DNA of 64,000 nucleotides from Pseudomonas fluorescens (GCF_001648775.1 NZ_LVEJ01000003.1:310001-374000); one strand, 5' to 3'; shown: positions 20,392 to 29,067, numbered from the stretch's first letter. Notes: generated from the sequence alone by a model not told the origin. Program-made: numbers and translations.

Positions 20392-21930
20392 TCATCGGCC
20401 ACGGCTGCTAAAGCTGTGCAGGGCTTTTTCGATGCACTGCGCGGTTTTGCCAAAGGCTTGCACGGTGATGTCGGCGAACGGCCCGCCGCCCTGATCGGCG
20501 ACGACAATCATGATCACCCGGCCGTTATTGACCAGTGAGCGCAGGAACAGATGCTCGCCACGAAACAGTGTGCGCAGGCCCAGTGGCAGCAGCGCGGAGA
20601 ATTGTGCGTTGTTGTCCGGGGTCATCCGCACTTGCGCCTGTTGCGCCAGCAGCCGTTGCAACACGCTGCTCTGGCTGACGACAAAATTCAGCGCCGCCGC
20701 TTCTTTCGGCAGCCCGGCGGTTTGATTCACGCGCAGATTCGACTGCGTACGGTCGGCCATCAGGATCATCACCCGGCGCATGCCGCTGGCGACCAGGGCG
20801 TCGCGGGCGGCGACGGTCAGGCTCATCGCATTGGTGAAGCGGCTGGGCTCGGCGAGCAGTTCGGCGCACTGCTTGCGCCATTGGCCCAAGTCTTCAGCGC
20901 TTGGCGCGGCGGCGGGCAGCATGCCGGCCGGCAAACGACGGGTGCCCCACGGCCACAGCAGTGAAACCGCTGGGTGCCACAAATCGGGCATCGCATGCTG
21001 ACGCGCACTGTTGGCGGCCTGCTGGTGCAACTGTTGTTGCACATCGTCCATGGAAATTTGCAGATAAAGGCTGGTGAGGTACTGCCAGCGTTCGCTGTGC
21101 GGACTGTCCCAGGCCTGTTGTGCCGACAGCGCCAGACCGTTGGCCAGCAACACGGTGTTGGCCGGCTGGTTGAGCCAGCGGCGCAGGGTCGGATCGTCGT
21201 CGAGGCGATTCTGCTGGCGCAACGGATGTTCGCTGTCGCGGGCGATGCGCAGCACTTTGACCAGTTCGCGTTGCTCACTGAGCAGCAGTTTATAGCCCTG
21301 CTGCACCCAGATCGGCAGATGCCAGGCCTGCACCAGTGCCTCGGCGATTTTCAGCAGGCGTACGCCGAACAACTGCTGTTCGACCACGCGCGCCGATTCG
21401 CCCTTGTGGATAACCCGCAGTTCCCATTCTTCAAGCAATTGCGGATAGGTCAGCGCCAACGGCCACAACGGCGACAGAAACAGCAGGCTACCCCAATGAA
21501 TGTCCTGCCACAGCCGCGCCAGGCGACTGGCGAAAAAACCGTTGGCCTGTTGCGTCGCGTGCTGGCTGATCATTTGCAGCTGGCGCAGGGCCTTGGGGAT
21601 TTGCATCTGCGGTTCGGCCGGCAGCCGCGCGAGCAATTCTTCCGTGCGCGCCAGGCCGAGACGGTTGATCGCCACCTCAAGATTTTCCGCCGGCGCGGCC
21701 ATCGTGCCGTGGGTGTGACGATTCGCCTCACGGATGATGCTCAGTGCCAGGGCCGGGCTGTCCTGCATCAGGTCGGCGATGTCCCGCAGCGAGCTGCGAT
21801 TGTCGCGAATCGCCCGACACACTTTGTCGTGAGACTCTTGCGGTACGGGCAGCCGGACGCCATCGAGCAACTTTACCCAGCCGTCGAGGGTGGTCGGTTT
21901 TGCGTGTGGGACGTTCGTTTCATTAGCCAT
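20392..21930 (-). CDS. HDOD-domain protein
   Basis: This 512-residue protein has an N-terminal HDOD domain (about residues 20-230: VRLPVPQESHDKVCRAIRDN, LMQDSPALALSIIREANR, LEVAINRLGLARTEELLARL). HDOD proteins are catalytically inactive HD-fold signalling scaffolds often linked to motility, c-di-GMP or stress pathways. The C-terminal part (about 340-510) is a less conserved, GAF-like region (RRVMILMADRTQSNLRVNQT). The exact function is unknown. It is divergent from motA, which fits a motility-related role. The shared intergenic region carries the sigma-28 promoter on the other strand. Confidence 0.85.
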   Translation of the reverse strand: MANETNVPHAKPTTLDGWVKLLDGVRLPVPQESHDKVCRAIRDNRSSLRDIADLMQDSPALALSIIREANRHTHGTMAAPAENLEVAINRLGLARTEELLARLPAEPQMQIPKALRQLQMISQHATQQANGFFASRLARLWQDIHWGSLLFLSPLWPLALTYPQLLEEWELRVIHKGESARVVEQQLFGVRLLKIAEALVQAWHLPIWVQQGYKLLLSEQRELVKVLRIARDSEHPLRQQNRLDDDPTLRRWLNQPANTVLLANGLALSAQQAWDSPHSERWQYLTSLYLQISMDDVQQQLHQQAANSARQHAMPDLWHPAVSLLWPWGTRRLPAGMLPAAAPSAEDLGQWRKQCAELLAEPSRFTNAMSLTVAARDALVASGMRRVMILMADRTQSNLRVNQTAGLPKEAAALNFVVSQSSVLQRLLAQQAQVRMTPDNNAQFSALLPLGLRTLFRGEHLFLRSLVNNGRVIMIVVADQGGGPFADITVQAFGKTAQCIEKALHSFSSRGR

Positions 21931-22001
21931 GTCTGGAGGGGATCTTCACTGACTGTAGACGCGCCCGGCATGGGCTAAATTGGCTTTTCGCCTGAACTGG
22001 C

Positions 22002-22028
22002 TATAGTCTGGCGCAGTTTTGCCGATAA
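22002..22028 (+). promoter_or_regulatory. Sigma-28 (FliA) promoter of motAB
   Basis: TATAGTCT (22002-22009) and GCCGATAA (22021-22028) are separated by exactly 11 bases. The FliA consensus is TAAAGTTT-N11-GCCGATAA, so the -10 element is a perfect match and the -35 matches at six of eight positions. It lies 69 bases before the motA start. Confidence 0.85.
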
Positions 22029-22096
22029 GTAGAAGAAGAGATTTTTTAACTTCCGAATATGACCTTGAACCCGACTCAGTAAGTACTTTCCTACCT

Positions 22097-22948
22097 ATGG
22101 CTAAAATTATCGGCATCATCGTCGTATTCGCGAGCGTGCTCGGCGGATACGTGCTCTCCCACGGCAAAATTGCCGCCCTGATCCAGCCTTTCGAGGTGAT
22201 GATCATCGGTGGTGCGGCACTGGGTGCATTCCTCCAGGCCAACCCCGGCTACATGACGATGCACGTGCTCAAGAAATCCCTGAGCATGTTCAGTTCGCGC
22301 TTCAGCCACACTTTCTATCTGGAAGTGCTCGGGCTGATCTACGAGATCCTCAACAAGAGCCGCCGCGAAGGCATGATGGCCATCGAAGGCGACATCGAAG
22401 ATGCCGCTGCGAGCCCGATCTTCGCCAAGTACCCGGCGGTGCTCAAAGACGAACGCATGACTGCGTTCATCTGCGATTACCTGCGCATCATGTCGTCCGG
22501 CAACATGGCCCCGCACGAGCTGGAAGGCTTGTTCGACATGGAGCTTTACAGCCTGAAGGAAGACCTTGAGCACCCATCGCATGCAGTGAACGGCATCGCC
22601 GACGCCATGCCCGGTTTCGGTATCGTCGCGGCGGTACTCGGTATCGTGGTGACCATGGCCTCGCTGGGTGAAGGTGATCAGAAGTCCATCGGCCTGCACG
22701 TCGGTGCGGCACTGGTCGGTACCTTCTTCGGTATTCTCGCCGCGTACGGTTTCTTCGGCCCATTGGCGCACTCCCTGGCGCACGATGCCAAGGAAGAGCT
22801 GAACGTCTACGAAGCCATCAAGGCCTCGCTGGTGGCTTCGGCTTCCGGCATGCCACCGTCGCTGGCGGTTGAGTTCGGTCGCAAGGTGCTGTACCCGGCC
22901 CACCGTCCAAGCTTTGCCGAGCTGGAACAAGCCGTTCGCGGTCGTTAA
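22097..22948 (+). CDS. motA: Flagellar motor stator protein MotA
   Basis: MotA (283 residues) is the proton-channel stator subunit with four membrane spans (first at MAKIIGIIVVFASVLGGYVL, last pair around residues 170-220 with GFGIVAAVLGIVVTMASLG and VGAALVGTFFGILAAYGFFG). The cytoplasmic loop carries the charged residues that contact FliG. The start at 22097 gives the standard N-terminus; an earlier in-frame codon at 22019 would add an unrelated leader. motB follows after three bases. Transcription is probably from the sigma-28 promoter at 22002. Confidence 0.98.
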   Translation: MAKIIGIIVVFASVLGGYVLSHGKIAALIQPFEVMIIGGAALGAFLQANPGYMTMHVLKKSLSMFSSRFSHTFYLEVLGLIYEILNKSRREGMMAIEGDIEDAAASPIFAKYPAVLKDERMTAFICDYLRIMSSGNMAPHELEGLFDMELYSLKEDLEHPSHAVNGIADAMPGFGIVAAVLGIVVTMASLGEGDQKSIGLHVGAALVGTFFGILAAYGFFGPLAHSLAHDAKEELNVYEAIKASLVASASGMPPSLAVEFGRKVLYPAHRPSFAELEQAVRGR

Positions 22949-22951
22949 GTC

Positions 22952-24034
22952 ATGGAAAATAATCAGCCGATTATCATCAAGCGCGTCAAGCGCATAGCCG
23001 GCGGGCATCACGGCGGGGCGTGGAAAATCGCCTTCGCCGACTTCGCCACGGCGATGATGGCGTTCTTCCTGGTGTTGTGGCTGCTGTCCACGGCAACGCC
23101 TGAGCAGAAGATCGCCATCGCCGGTTACTTCAAAGACCCGGTCGGCTTCTCCGAAAGCGGCACGCCGTACATCATCGACCTGGGCGGCACGCCGACCCTG
23201 GCCCCGGAAAACACCCTCAACCCGGAAGTGAAGTCGCAGCCGCAACCGGACAAGGTCACGGTCGACACCGAACAGGTTGAAGGCATGGCCGAGCAGGTCG
23301 AGAAGGAACGTCTGGAACTGCTCCTGCAAGAACTGCAGAACAAGGTCGACGAGAACCCGCAACTGCAGAAATTCAAGGATCAGATCCTCTTCGAGATCAC
23401 GCCGAACGGCTTGCGCATCCAGATCATGGACGCCGAGAACCGGCCGATGTTCGACTCAGGTTCCGCACGCCTGAAGCCGTACTTCGAAGACATCCTGCTG
23501 GCCATGGCCGACACCATCAAAGCGGTGCCGAACAAGATCAGCATCAGCGGTCACACGGACGCCAAGCCGTACACCGGCACCGGTGATTTCGGTAACTGGG
23601 AGTTGTCGGCCAACCGCGCCAACGCCGCCCGTCGTGCCTTGGTCGCCGGTAGCTATCCGGATGCGCAAGTGGCGCGGGTCGTCGGTTATGCCTCGTCGGC
23701 GTTGTTCGACAAGGAAAATCCGTTCAACCCGGTCAACCGCCGCATCGACATTGTGGTGCTGACCAAGAAAGCCCAGGCGGCGATCGAAGGTGCGCAAGGT
23801 GCGGATCCGGCGAAACCGGCGGATCAAGGTCAGAACGGCGCTGCTCCGGCAGCGCCGGTCGACCCGAATGCACTGCCGGCGGATCAGCAACCGGTACCGG
23901 CGCACGAACTGCGCGAACGGCTGAACCTGTTCGACGACGCTGCGCCAAAACCGGCTGAGCCGGGGAGTGCGGCGCCCGCGGCGCCACCCGCCACGCCCCC
24001 AACGACTGCCCCGGCGCCCGCGCCCAAGCAGTGA
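22952..24034 (+). CDS. motB: Flagellar motor stator protein MotB
   Basis: MotB (360 residues) has a single membrane span with the proton-carrying Asp30 (FADFATAMMAFFLVLWLL) and a periplasmic OmpA-like peptidoglycan-binding domain. That domain (about residues 155-270) shows ISISGHTDAKPYTGTGDFGN and WELSANRANAARRAL. The C-terminal 80 residues are an Ala/Pro-rich tail (GSAAPAAPPATPPTTAPAPA), probably disordered in the periplasm. It sits in an operon with motA and is followed by a strong terminator. Confidence 0.97.
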   Translation: MENNQPIIIKRVKRIAGGHHGGAWKIAFADFATAMMAFFLVLWLLSTATPEQKIAIAGYFKDPVGFSESGTPYIIDLGGTPTLAPENTLNPEVKSQPQPDKVTVDTEQVEGMAEQVEKERLELLLQELQNKVDENPQLQKFKDQILFEITPNGLRIQIMDAENRPMFDSGSARLKPYFEDILLAMADTIKAVPNKISISGHTDAKPYTGTGDFGNWELSANRANAARRALVAGSYPDAQVARVVGYASSALFDKENPFNPVNRRIDIVVLTKKAQAAIEGAQGADPAKPADQGQNGAAPAAPVDPNALPADQQPVPAHELRERLNLFDDAAPKPAEPGSAAPAAPPATPPTTAPAPAPKQ

Positions 24035-24037
24035 TCC

Positions 24038-24067
24038 ACAAAAAGCCACGGTCACCGTGGCTTTTTT
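24038..24067 (+). terminator. Intrinsic terminator after motB
   Basis: Stem AAAAAGCCACGG/CCGTGGCTTTTT with loop TCA followed by a T run, starting six bases after the motB stop. Confidence 0.92.
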
Positions 24068-24124
24068 GTTTCTGCCTGCGTCGCAATCACCAGTCGCAGT
24101 TTTCGCAATCACGGAAGATCAGTT

Positions 24125-25258
24125 ATGGAAAGACTCAAAGCCTATTTTCAACGGCACGGCAACGCCCCCTTCAAGTTTGGTGAAGGGCGGGTCAGTGGCT
24201 ACATTTCCGCCACCCTCGGGCTGTTGAGCCTGCTGGCGGTGTTCTGCTTCCTCTTTCCGGAATGGCTGACCACAGCTGAACTGCGTAAGGTCTATGACGA
24301 GCAGTTCGCGCGCACCACGCTGTTGCTCGGTCTGGTGGTGTCGTTCAGCCTCGGCACCCTGAATATCCTGCTCAACAAACGCAAGCGTCTGGGGATTACC
24401 GGACTGATTGCATCGGGCCTGGCGGTGTTCCTTGGGGGCACTAACGTACAAGTCAGCTCGATCGGGCAGACCCCGTACTCGTTGGGTCTGGACTGGTTTG
24501 TGCTGGCGTTGCTGGTATCGGCCATCGTATTCATTCCTCTGGAAAAGCTCTACTCCAAGGATCCCGAACAAAACATCCTGCGCCCGCACTGGCGCACCGA
24601 CCTGACCTACTTCTTCGTCAGCCACATGCTGGTCCAATTCATCCTGATCTTCATCACTGCCTCGTCGAGTTACATCGCCGGTTGGGCGATGTCGCCGAGC
24701 TTGCAGGCAAGTGTGCAGAGTCTGCCGCTGGTGGTGCAGTTTCTGCTGGCGATCCTGGTCGCCGATCTCGGCCAATACTGGCTGCACCGGCTCTACCATG
24801 TGGTGCCGTGGCTGTGGCGCATCCACGCCGTGCATCATTCCAGCACGCACATGGACTGGCTCGCCGGTTCGCGCGTGCACTTCATCGAAATCCTGCTGAC
24901 CCGCACTGGCGTGCTGGTACCTCTGATGTTGTTGGGCTTCGCGCCTCAGGCACTCAACGCCTACGTGATTCTGGTCGGCGTACAGGCAGTACTGGCCCAC
25001 GCCAACGTGCGGATCAATGGTGGCTGGCTGAACTACCTGATCGTGCTGCCGCGCTACCACCATTGGCACCACGCCCGGCACAAGGATTACATCTACAAGA
25101 ACTACGCGATCCACACGCCGCTGGTGGACATGCTGTTCGGCACGTTCAAATTGCCACCCAAAGAATGGCCGGTGCGTTATGGCGTGTTCGGGAAGGAATT
25201 GCCGGGCGGGATTGTGCGTCAGCATCTGTATGCGTTTCGCAAGCCTGAGCCGAAGTAG
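24125..25258 (+). CDS. Sterol desaturase / fatty acid hydroxylase superfamily membrane protein
   Basis: This 377-residue integral membrane protein has about five or six hydrophobic segments. The diiron histidine clusters of the fatty-acid hydroxylase superfamily are present in order: HRLYH (about residue 222), HAVHHS (about 236) and HHWHHARH (about 314). Members hydroxylate or desaturate lipid chains, but the substrate here cannot be told from sequence. GGAAGA precedes the ATG. It stands alone between terminators, between motB and the TIR-caspase operon, a place where P. aeruginosa has no gene that I recall. Confidence 0.85.
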   Translation: MERLKAYFQRHGNAPFKFGEGRVSGYISATLGLLSLLAVFCFLFPEWLTTAELRKVYDEQFARTTLLLGLVVSFSLGTLNILLNKRKRLGITGLIASGLAVFLGGTNVQVSSIGQTPYSLGLDWFVLALLVSAIVFIPLEKLYSKDPEQNILRPHWRTDLTYFFVSHMLVQFILIFITASSSYIAGWAMSPSLQASVQSLPLVVQFLLAILVADLGQYWLHRLYHVVPWLWRIHAVHHSSTHMDWLAGSRVHFIEILLTRTGVLVPLMLLGFAPQALNAYVILVGVQAVLAHANVRINGGWLNYLIVLPRYHHWHHARHKDYIYKNYAIHTPLVDMLFGTFKLPPKEWPVRYGVFGKELPGGIVRQHLYAFRKPEPK

Positions 25259-25272
25259 GTTTGGAAGTTGAA

Positions 25273-25302
25273 GAAAGCCGCGTTTGATACGCGGCTTTTT
25301 TG
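25273..25302. terminator. Bidirectional intrinsic terminator
   Basis: AAAGCCGCGT and its complement around a short loop, with T runs on both strands. It lies 14 bases after the desaturase gene stop and 16 bases beyond the end of the second TIR gene on the minus strand, so it can end both units. Confidence 0.85.
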
Positions 25303-25318
25303 TGCCAGCCGATGGGCT

Positions 25319-25804
25319 CTAGAAACCGCGCCGAATGCGGTTTTTCAGTTGGTCGTGGAATACCTCTGCGTTGCGTTTGTAGGTGCCGCTAAAGGATTCA
25401 TTGCTCGAATCCAGCGTCATCGAACGCTTGCTCGACACCTCCTCACGATACGCATCGATAAAGAAATTCAGATCTTTATCCGTGCTCAACTTCGGCCACT
25501 TGTCCAGATACAACGGCAATTCTGCGGGGCCGGTCTTGAACGAGCAGATCCGGCGGTTGCTGATCGTCGCCTCACCAATTTCGAACGGCACCCACCACGA
25601 CAACGCGGTCTTCTCCGACACCACCGCCAGCAAGTGCGTGCATTCGGTGATGTTGCGGGTGATGACGCCGGTGATGTCATCGGTGGTTTGCGATTCAGGG
25701 TCCAGCACATCGAGGTAGGTCTTGATGTTGGCCTGCATCAGGCGGCTATTGATGGCGATTGCGTGGGCGCGGTCCATGTGGCGGTAGCTGATGAATACAG
25801 GCAT
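25319..25804 (-). CDS. TIR-domain protein, third gene of the TIR-caspase operon
   Basis: This is a 161-residue, essentially single-domain TIR protein. It starts MPVFISYRHMDRAHAIAINS (strand A and box 1). The NADase-type signature S-x-W-x3-E appears as SWWVPFE, with Glu75 the likely catalytic residue. A C-terminal tail (RSMTLDSSNESFSGTYKR) follows the domain. The ATG shares one base with the stop of the caspase-like gene, so translation is coupled. By analogy with Thoeris it may consume or convert NAD+ to a cyclic ADP-ribose signal. Whether it senses, signals or regulates relative to the first TIR protein is unknown. Confidence 0.85.
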   Translation of the reverse strand: MPVFISYRHMDRAHAIAINSRLMQANIKTYLDVLDPESQTTDDITGVITRNITECTHLLAVVSEKTALSWWVPFEIGEATISNRRICSFKTGPAELPLYLDKWPKLSTDKDLNFFIDAYREEVSSKRSMTLDSSNESFSGTYKRNAEVFHDQLKNRIRRGF

Positions 25805-26763
25805 TAGAATCGATCCTTTATTGCCAGGTCGCGGTAATAGGCGCCGAGGGCTGTCAGGCGGCAGCCGGTCGAATTAAGGGCGGCGTAGTACATGTGCTCG
25901 GCGTCGACCGGTTCGATCAGGCTGTGTCGATTGCACTTTTGCAGTTGCGCGAAGACCTCGCCGTGGTCTGCATCGAACGCTGCCTCGGTCGGTTCGTAGC
26001 TGGGGTCGAGAGGGAAGACAAAACCAGGGTCGGGAAACCAGTCCTTGAGTTTGCGCAGGGTTTCTTCGGCGATAAGCGGAGCGACCTCGCGTAGCGACAC
26101 GAATTGCGAAACGTTGGTCTTGAACACCGGGCGCTGTTCCCAGGCGCCCAGTGCATTGTCGACAAACGAGTAAACGCTACCCGGCGTGACTTTGCCGAGC
26201 ACATTGGCGGCCCCGCCGTGCAGCGCTTGCAGCAACAGGTCGGTGAACACGCCATGGCCGCGACTCTCCAGAGCGGACTGTTCTTTTTTACAGGCCGTGA
26301 GAATGGTCATGCCTTCGCCAATCACACTGCTGCCACCGCGCAAGCCACGCATGGCAGCGGCCGCGCCGGCCTGGCAGCAATCGAGGATGATGATTTTGTT
26401 TTTTATGTGCGGGGCTTTGTCCGCCCATTCGAGTATGTCGCTGATGCGGATACCTTCGCCGCCGTGCTGAAAATCCTGCGGGATCAGCAGCCCTTCGTCG
26501 ATGCTGGTGTCGAACTGACCGTGACCGGCGAAGTACAGCAGGGCCACGTCGCAATCGCCGGAAAACAAACTCTGAATATGCTCCTTCATGGCATTGAGCG
26601 TGAGATTTTCCTCCGCCGATGTCAGCACCTTGCAACTGAAGTTCGGGCGCCCGCCGGCGTGACGTTCCAGCACCGACGCCATGGCCATCGCATCGTTGTT
26701 GCAACCGCTCAATGGCGCGACGTGCTGGTAATGATTGATGCCGATAAACAATCCCTTGCGCAT
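25804..26763 (-). CDS. Caspase-like (peptidase C14 family) protease, probable defence effector
   Basis: This 319-residue protein has an N-terminal caspase-fold domain. It opens with MRKGLFIGINHYQHVAPLSG, a metacaspase-like start. The catalytic His81 is in YFAGHGQ, and Cys130 is in the LDCCQAG block that replaces the usual D-x-C-H-S-G. Residues about 230-319 are a separate region without a motif I recognise, possibly a ligand sensor. It lies two bases after the first TIR gene and overlaps the second. In the reported type IV Thoeris, a TIR-made cyclic nucleotide (N7-cADPR) activates a caspase-like protease that degrades host proteins; this architecture fits that model. Function here is inferred. 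Confidence 0.85.
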   Translation of the reverse strand: MRKGLFIGINHYQHVAPLSGCNNDAMAMASVLERHAGGRPNFSCKVLTSAEENLTLNAMKEHIQSLFSGDCDVALLYFAGHGQFDTSIDEGLLIPQDFQHGGEGIRISDILEWADKAPHIKNKIIILDCCQAGAAAAMRGLRGGSSVIGEGMTILTACKKEQSALESRGHGVFTDLLLQALHGGAANVLGKVTPGSVYSFVDNALGAWEQRPVFKTNVSQFVSLREVAPLIAEETLRKLKDWFPDPGFVFPLDPSYEPTEAAFDADHGEVFAQLQKCNRHSLIEPVDAEHMYYAALNSTGCRLTALGAYYRDLAIKDRF

Positions 26764-26765
26764 GG

Positions 26766-27173
26766 TTATACCGCCGTATGCAGGCGAATCGCGCTAACGA
26801 TGCTTTTGGTGCTCCACGCGCATTCGGCGTTCGCGGCGTTGCGCACGACCGTGGAAATGCGCTCGGCGCCGAAAGGCTTGATCGCGATGATCACCTTGCC
26901 CATGCGCTTGGCGATCTCGATTTCCTTGTTGATCCACTTGCTGTAGGTCGAGTACATGCCAGCCATGATCAGCACCGCCGAGCAAGGGCGGATCTTGTTC
27001 TCGATGGCTTCCTCCAGTTGCTTGTCGGTTTGCGCGCCCATGATCGGGTTGTGCGGCGGGACGGAAAAATTCTTGAAAGTGAAACCCGGTTGCGCACCGA
27101 GCAGGCGCACCAGGTTGTCGTGGGCGTGGGAGTAGTTCCACGAATGGCTGATGAACAAATGATAGGTTTGCAT
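26766..27173 (-). CDS. ThsB-like TIR-domain protein, first gene of the TIR-caspase operon
   Basis: This 135-residue protein matches the DUF1863 / ThsB-TIR type. It begins MQTYHLFISHSWNYSHAHDN and carries the signature STYSKWINKE, where Glu84 is the expected NADase residue. Start 27173 has GAGGAA six bases upstream. A longer frame from 27224 adds 17 unlikely residues and crosses the leader hairpin. ThsB proteins sense phage infection and make a cyclic ADP-ribose isomer. Being first in the operon and closest to ThsB, it is the best candidate for the signal-producing subunit. This assignment is inferred from family and context. Confidence 0.82.
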   Translation of the reverse strand: MQTYHLFISHSWNYSHAHDNLVRLLGAQPGFTFKNFSVPPHNPIMGAQTDKQLEEAIENKIRPCSAVLIMAGMYSTYSKWINKEIEIAKRMGKVIIAIKPFGAERISTVVRNAANAECAWSTKSIVSAIRLHTAV

Positions 27174-27215
27174 GGGATTCCTCGGAAGTCGCGAAAGTGC
27201 GAAGGAGGAAGTGAA

Positions 27216-27240
27216 TGTAGGCATCTGCGTGATGCCTACA
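27216..27240. promoter_or_regulatory. Perfect inverted repeat in the leader of the TIR-caspase operon
   Basis: TGTAGGCATC-tgcgt-GATGCCTACA is a perfect 10-bp inverted repeat with a 5-base spacer, centred 55 bases before the first start codon. It could be a repressor operator or an RNA hairpin near the 5' end of the transcript. No downstream T run is present, so a terminator is unlikely. Confidence 0.5.
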
Positions 27241-27346
27241 AGGTGCTGAAGGCAAAAGAGAAATGTCCTGCAAACAGGCGTGCCAAAGCCCTACAGAAAG
27301 GTCTGACGTTTAAGCAATCGGGGGAGTTGTCGGGCGTGATCCTACG

Positions 27347-27377
27347 ACCGGCGGCCCTGTGTTTCAGGGCCGCCGGT
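27347..27377 (-). other. GC-rich hairpin beyond rsgA
   Basis: A 12-bp stem, ACCGGCGGCCCT with its complement, around loop GTGTTTC, nine bases past the rsgA stop on the minus strand. It may end rsgA transcription or separate it from the TIR operon, but no T run follows, so intrinsic termination is uncertain. Confidence 0.55.
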
Positions 27378-27385
27378 GCGGCTGT

Positions 27386-28417
27386 TTAATAGCCGTTTTC
27401 AGGCAGACTGGCGATGATCGAGCGGTAGCTGTTCATCCGCTGCTGCTGGATGCGTCCGTCTTCGAGTGCCTTGAGCAGCGCGCAACCCGGTTCGCGGTCG
27501 TGCTTGCAGTCGCGGAAGCGGCAGGTGCCGAGCAGGTCGTCGAACTCGATGAAGCCGGCTTCGACGTCGGCGCGGCTGACGTGACCCAGACCAAATTCAC
27601 GGATGCCCGGGGAGTCGATCAGTTCGCCGCCGCCGGGGAAGTGGAACAGACGCGCGGTGGTCGTCGTGTGCGTGCCCTGGCCCGACAGTTCGGACAACGG
27701 CCCGACGCGGGTTTCGACTTCCGGCAGCAAGCTGTTGACCAGCGACGACTTGCCGACGCCGGACTGGCCGACGAACACGCTGATGCGCCCGTCGAGCTGC
27801 TGTTGCAGTTGTTCCATGCCATTGCCGTGGTGCGCCGACACTTCCAGCACCGGATAACCCAGCGTGCGGTACACCGCCAGCAGCGCATTGAGCGCCGGGG
27901 CGTTCTGCTCGTCGATCAGGTCGAATTTGTTCAGCAGCAGCAACGGACGGATGCCCGCGTGTTCCGCCGCGACCAGATAGCGGTCGATCAGGTTGGCATG
28001 CGGCTCGGGCAGCGGGGCGAAGACGATGACGATCATGTCGACGTTGGCGGCTACCGGTTTGAGCTGGCCACGGCTGTCCGGACGGCACAGTTCGGTGGTG
28101 CGCGGCAGTTGCGCGACGATCACCCCGATGCCCTGGTTGCCGGCACGCCAGACGACCGTGTCGCCGGTCACCAGCGCAGGCAGGTTGGCGCGCAAGTGGC
28201 AGCGGAACACTTGGCCGGCCTGATCACCGTCAACAGCCTCGACCTCGACCTGCACACCGAAGTGGGCGATCACCAAGCCGGTTTGTTCCGGACCCAGGTC
28301 GCCGCCCTCCAGGGCTTCGACAGCCGAGGACTCGCGTTTGGCGGCGCGCGCTGCGCGTTCGCCCTGAATCTTTTCGATGCGCCAGTTTTGACGACGATTG
28401 AGTTGGCGTTTGGCCAT
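27386..28417 (-). CDS. rsgA: Ribosome small-subunit-dependent GTPase RsgA
   Basis: RsgA (343 residues) is a circularly permuted GTPase that checks late 30S subunit maturation. The order is an N-terminal OB fold (about residues 45-110), then G4 (NKFDLI), G1 ([14 protein letters not shown]), G3 (DSPGIREFG) and a C-terminal zinc knuckle ([14 protein letters not shown]). The N-terminus [20 protein letters not shown] is typical of the gammaproteobacterial protein. It is divergent from orn, as in other Pseudomonas. The region between them has facing TAAACT elements (GCTAAACT at 28491 and its inverse at 28463) that could be the two -10 boxes. Confidence 0.98.
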   Translation of the reverse strand: MAKRQLNRRQNWRIEKIQGERAARAAKRESSAVEALEGGDLGPEQTGLVIAHFGVQVEVEAVDGDQAGQVFRCHLRANLPALVTGDTVVWRAGNQGIGVIVAQLPRTTELCRPDSRGQLKPVAANVDMIVIVFAPLPEPHANLIDRYLVAAEHAGIRPLLLLNKFDLIDEQNAPALNALLAVYRTLGYPVLEVSAHHGNGMEQLQQQLDGRISVFVGQSGVGKSSLVNSLLPEVETRVGPLSELSGQGTHTTTTARLFHFPGGGELIDSPGIREFGLGHVSRADVEAGFIEFDDLLGTCRFRDCKHDREPGCALLKALEDGRIQQQRMNSYRSIIASLPENGY

Positions 28418-28524
28418 GGGTGTTCCGTCTGAAGAATGCAGCGATTAGGTAAAACGGCCGCGAGTTTAGCACGCCCGGCCACCGGCCTAGGCTAAACTGC
28501 GCAGCATTGCCTAGGAGCCGAAAT

Positions 28525-29067
28525 ATGCCAAACCCGCAGAACCTGATCTGGATCGACCTGGAAATGACCGGTCTGGATCCGGAAAACGACGTCATCATCG
28601 AGATGGCCACCATTGTCACCGACAGTGACCTCAACACCTTGGCCGAAGGCCCGGTGATTGCCATCCACCACAGCGACGAAGTGCTCGCGCGGATGGACGA
28701 ATGGAACACCCGCACCCATGGCAATTCCGGCCTGACCCAGCGCGTGCGCGACAGCCGTATCAGCATGGCTGAAGCTGAAGCCGAAACCATCGCCTTCCTG
28801 GAAAAATGGGTGCCGAAGGGCAAGTCGCCGATCTGTGGCAACAGCATCTGCCAGGACCGTCGCTTCCTTTATACGCACATGAAGGCGCTGGAAAGCTATT
28901 TCCACTACCGCAATCTCGACGTGTCCACGCTCAAGGAACTGGCCGCGCGCTGGGCACCGGACGTGCGCGACAGCTTCAAGAAGGGCAGCACGCACCTGGC
29001 GCTGGACGATATCCGCGAATCGATCGCCGAGCTGCAGCACTACCGTAAGCACTTCATCAAGTTCTGA
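28525..29067 (+). CDS. orn: Oligoribonuclease
   Basis: Orn (180 residues) is the DEDDh 3'-5' exonuclease that degrades dinucleotides, including pGpG from c-di-GMP turnover. Exo motifs are present: [12 protein letters not shown] (D-x-E), NSICQDRRF (second Asp) and the His/Asp pair in [14 protein letters not shown] 28525 has TAGGAG eight bases upstream; the in-frame codon at 28507 is rejected. The protein is of standard length. It marks the left core border of the accessory block that ends before queG. Confidence 0.98.
   Translation: MPNPQNLIWIDLEMTGLDPENDVIIEMATIVTDSDLNTLAEGPVIAIHHSDEVLARMDEWNTRTHGNSGLTQRVRDSRISMAEAEAETIAFLEKWVPKGKSPICGNSICQDRRFLYTHMKALESYFHYRNLDVSTLKELAARWAPDVRDSFKKGSTHLALDDIRESIAELQHYRKHFIKF

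Noticed and set aside
27270..27300. Sigma-54 promoter for the TIR-caspase operon (TTGGCACG...TTTGC on the minus strand)
   Set aside because: GG and GC are 11 bases apart instead of the required 10, so it does not meet the -24/-12 spacing.
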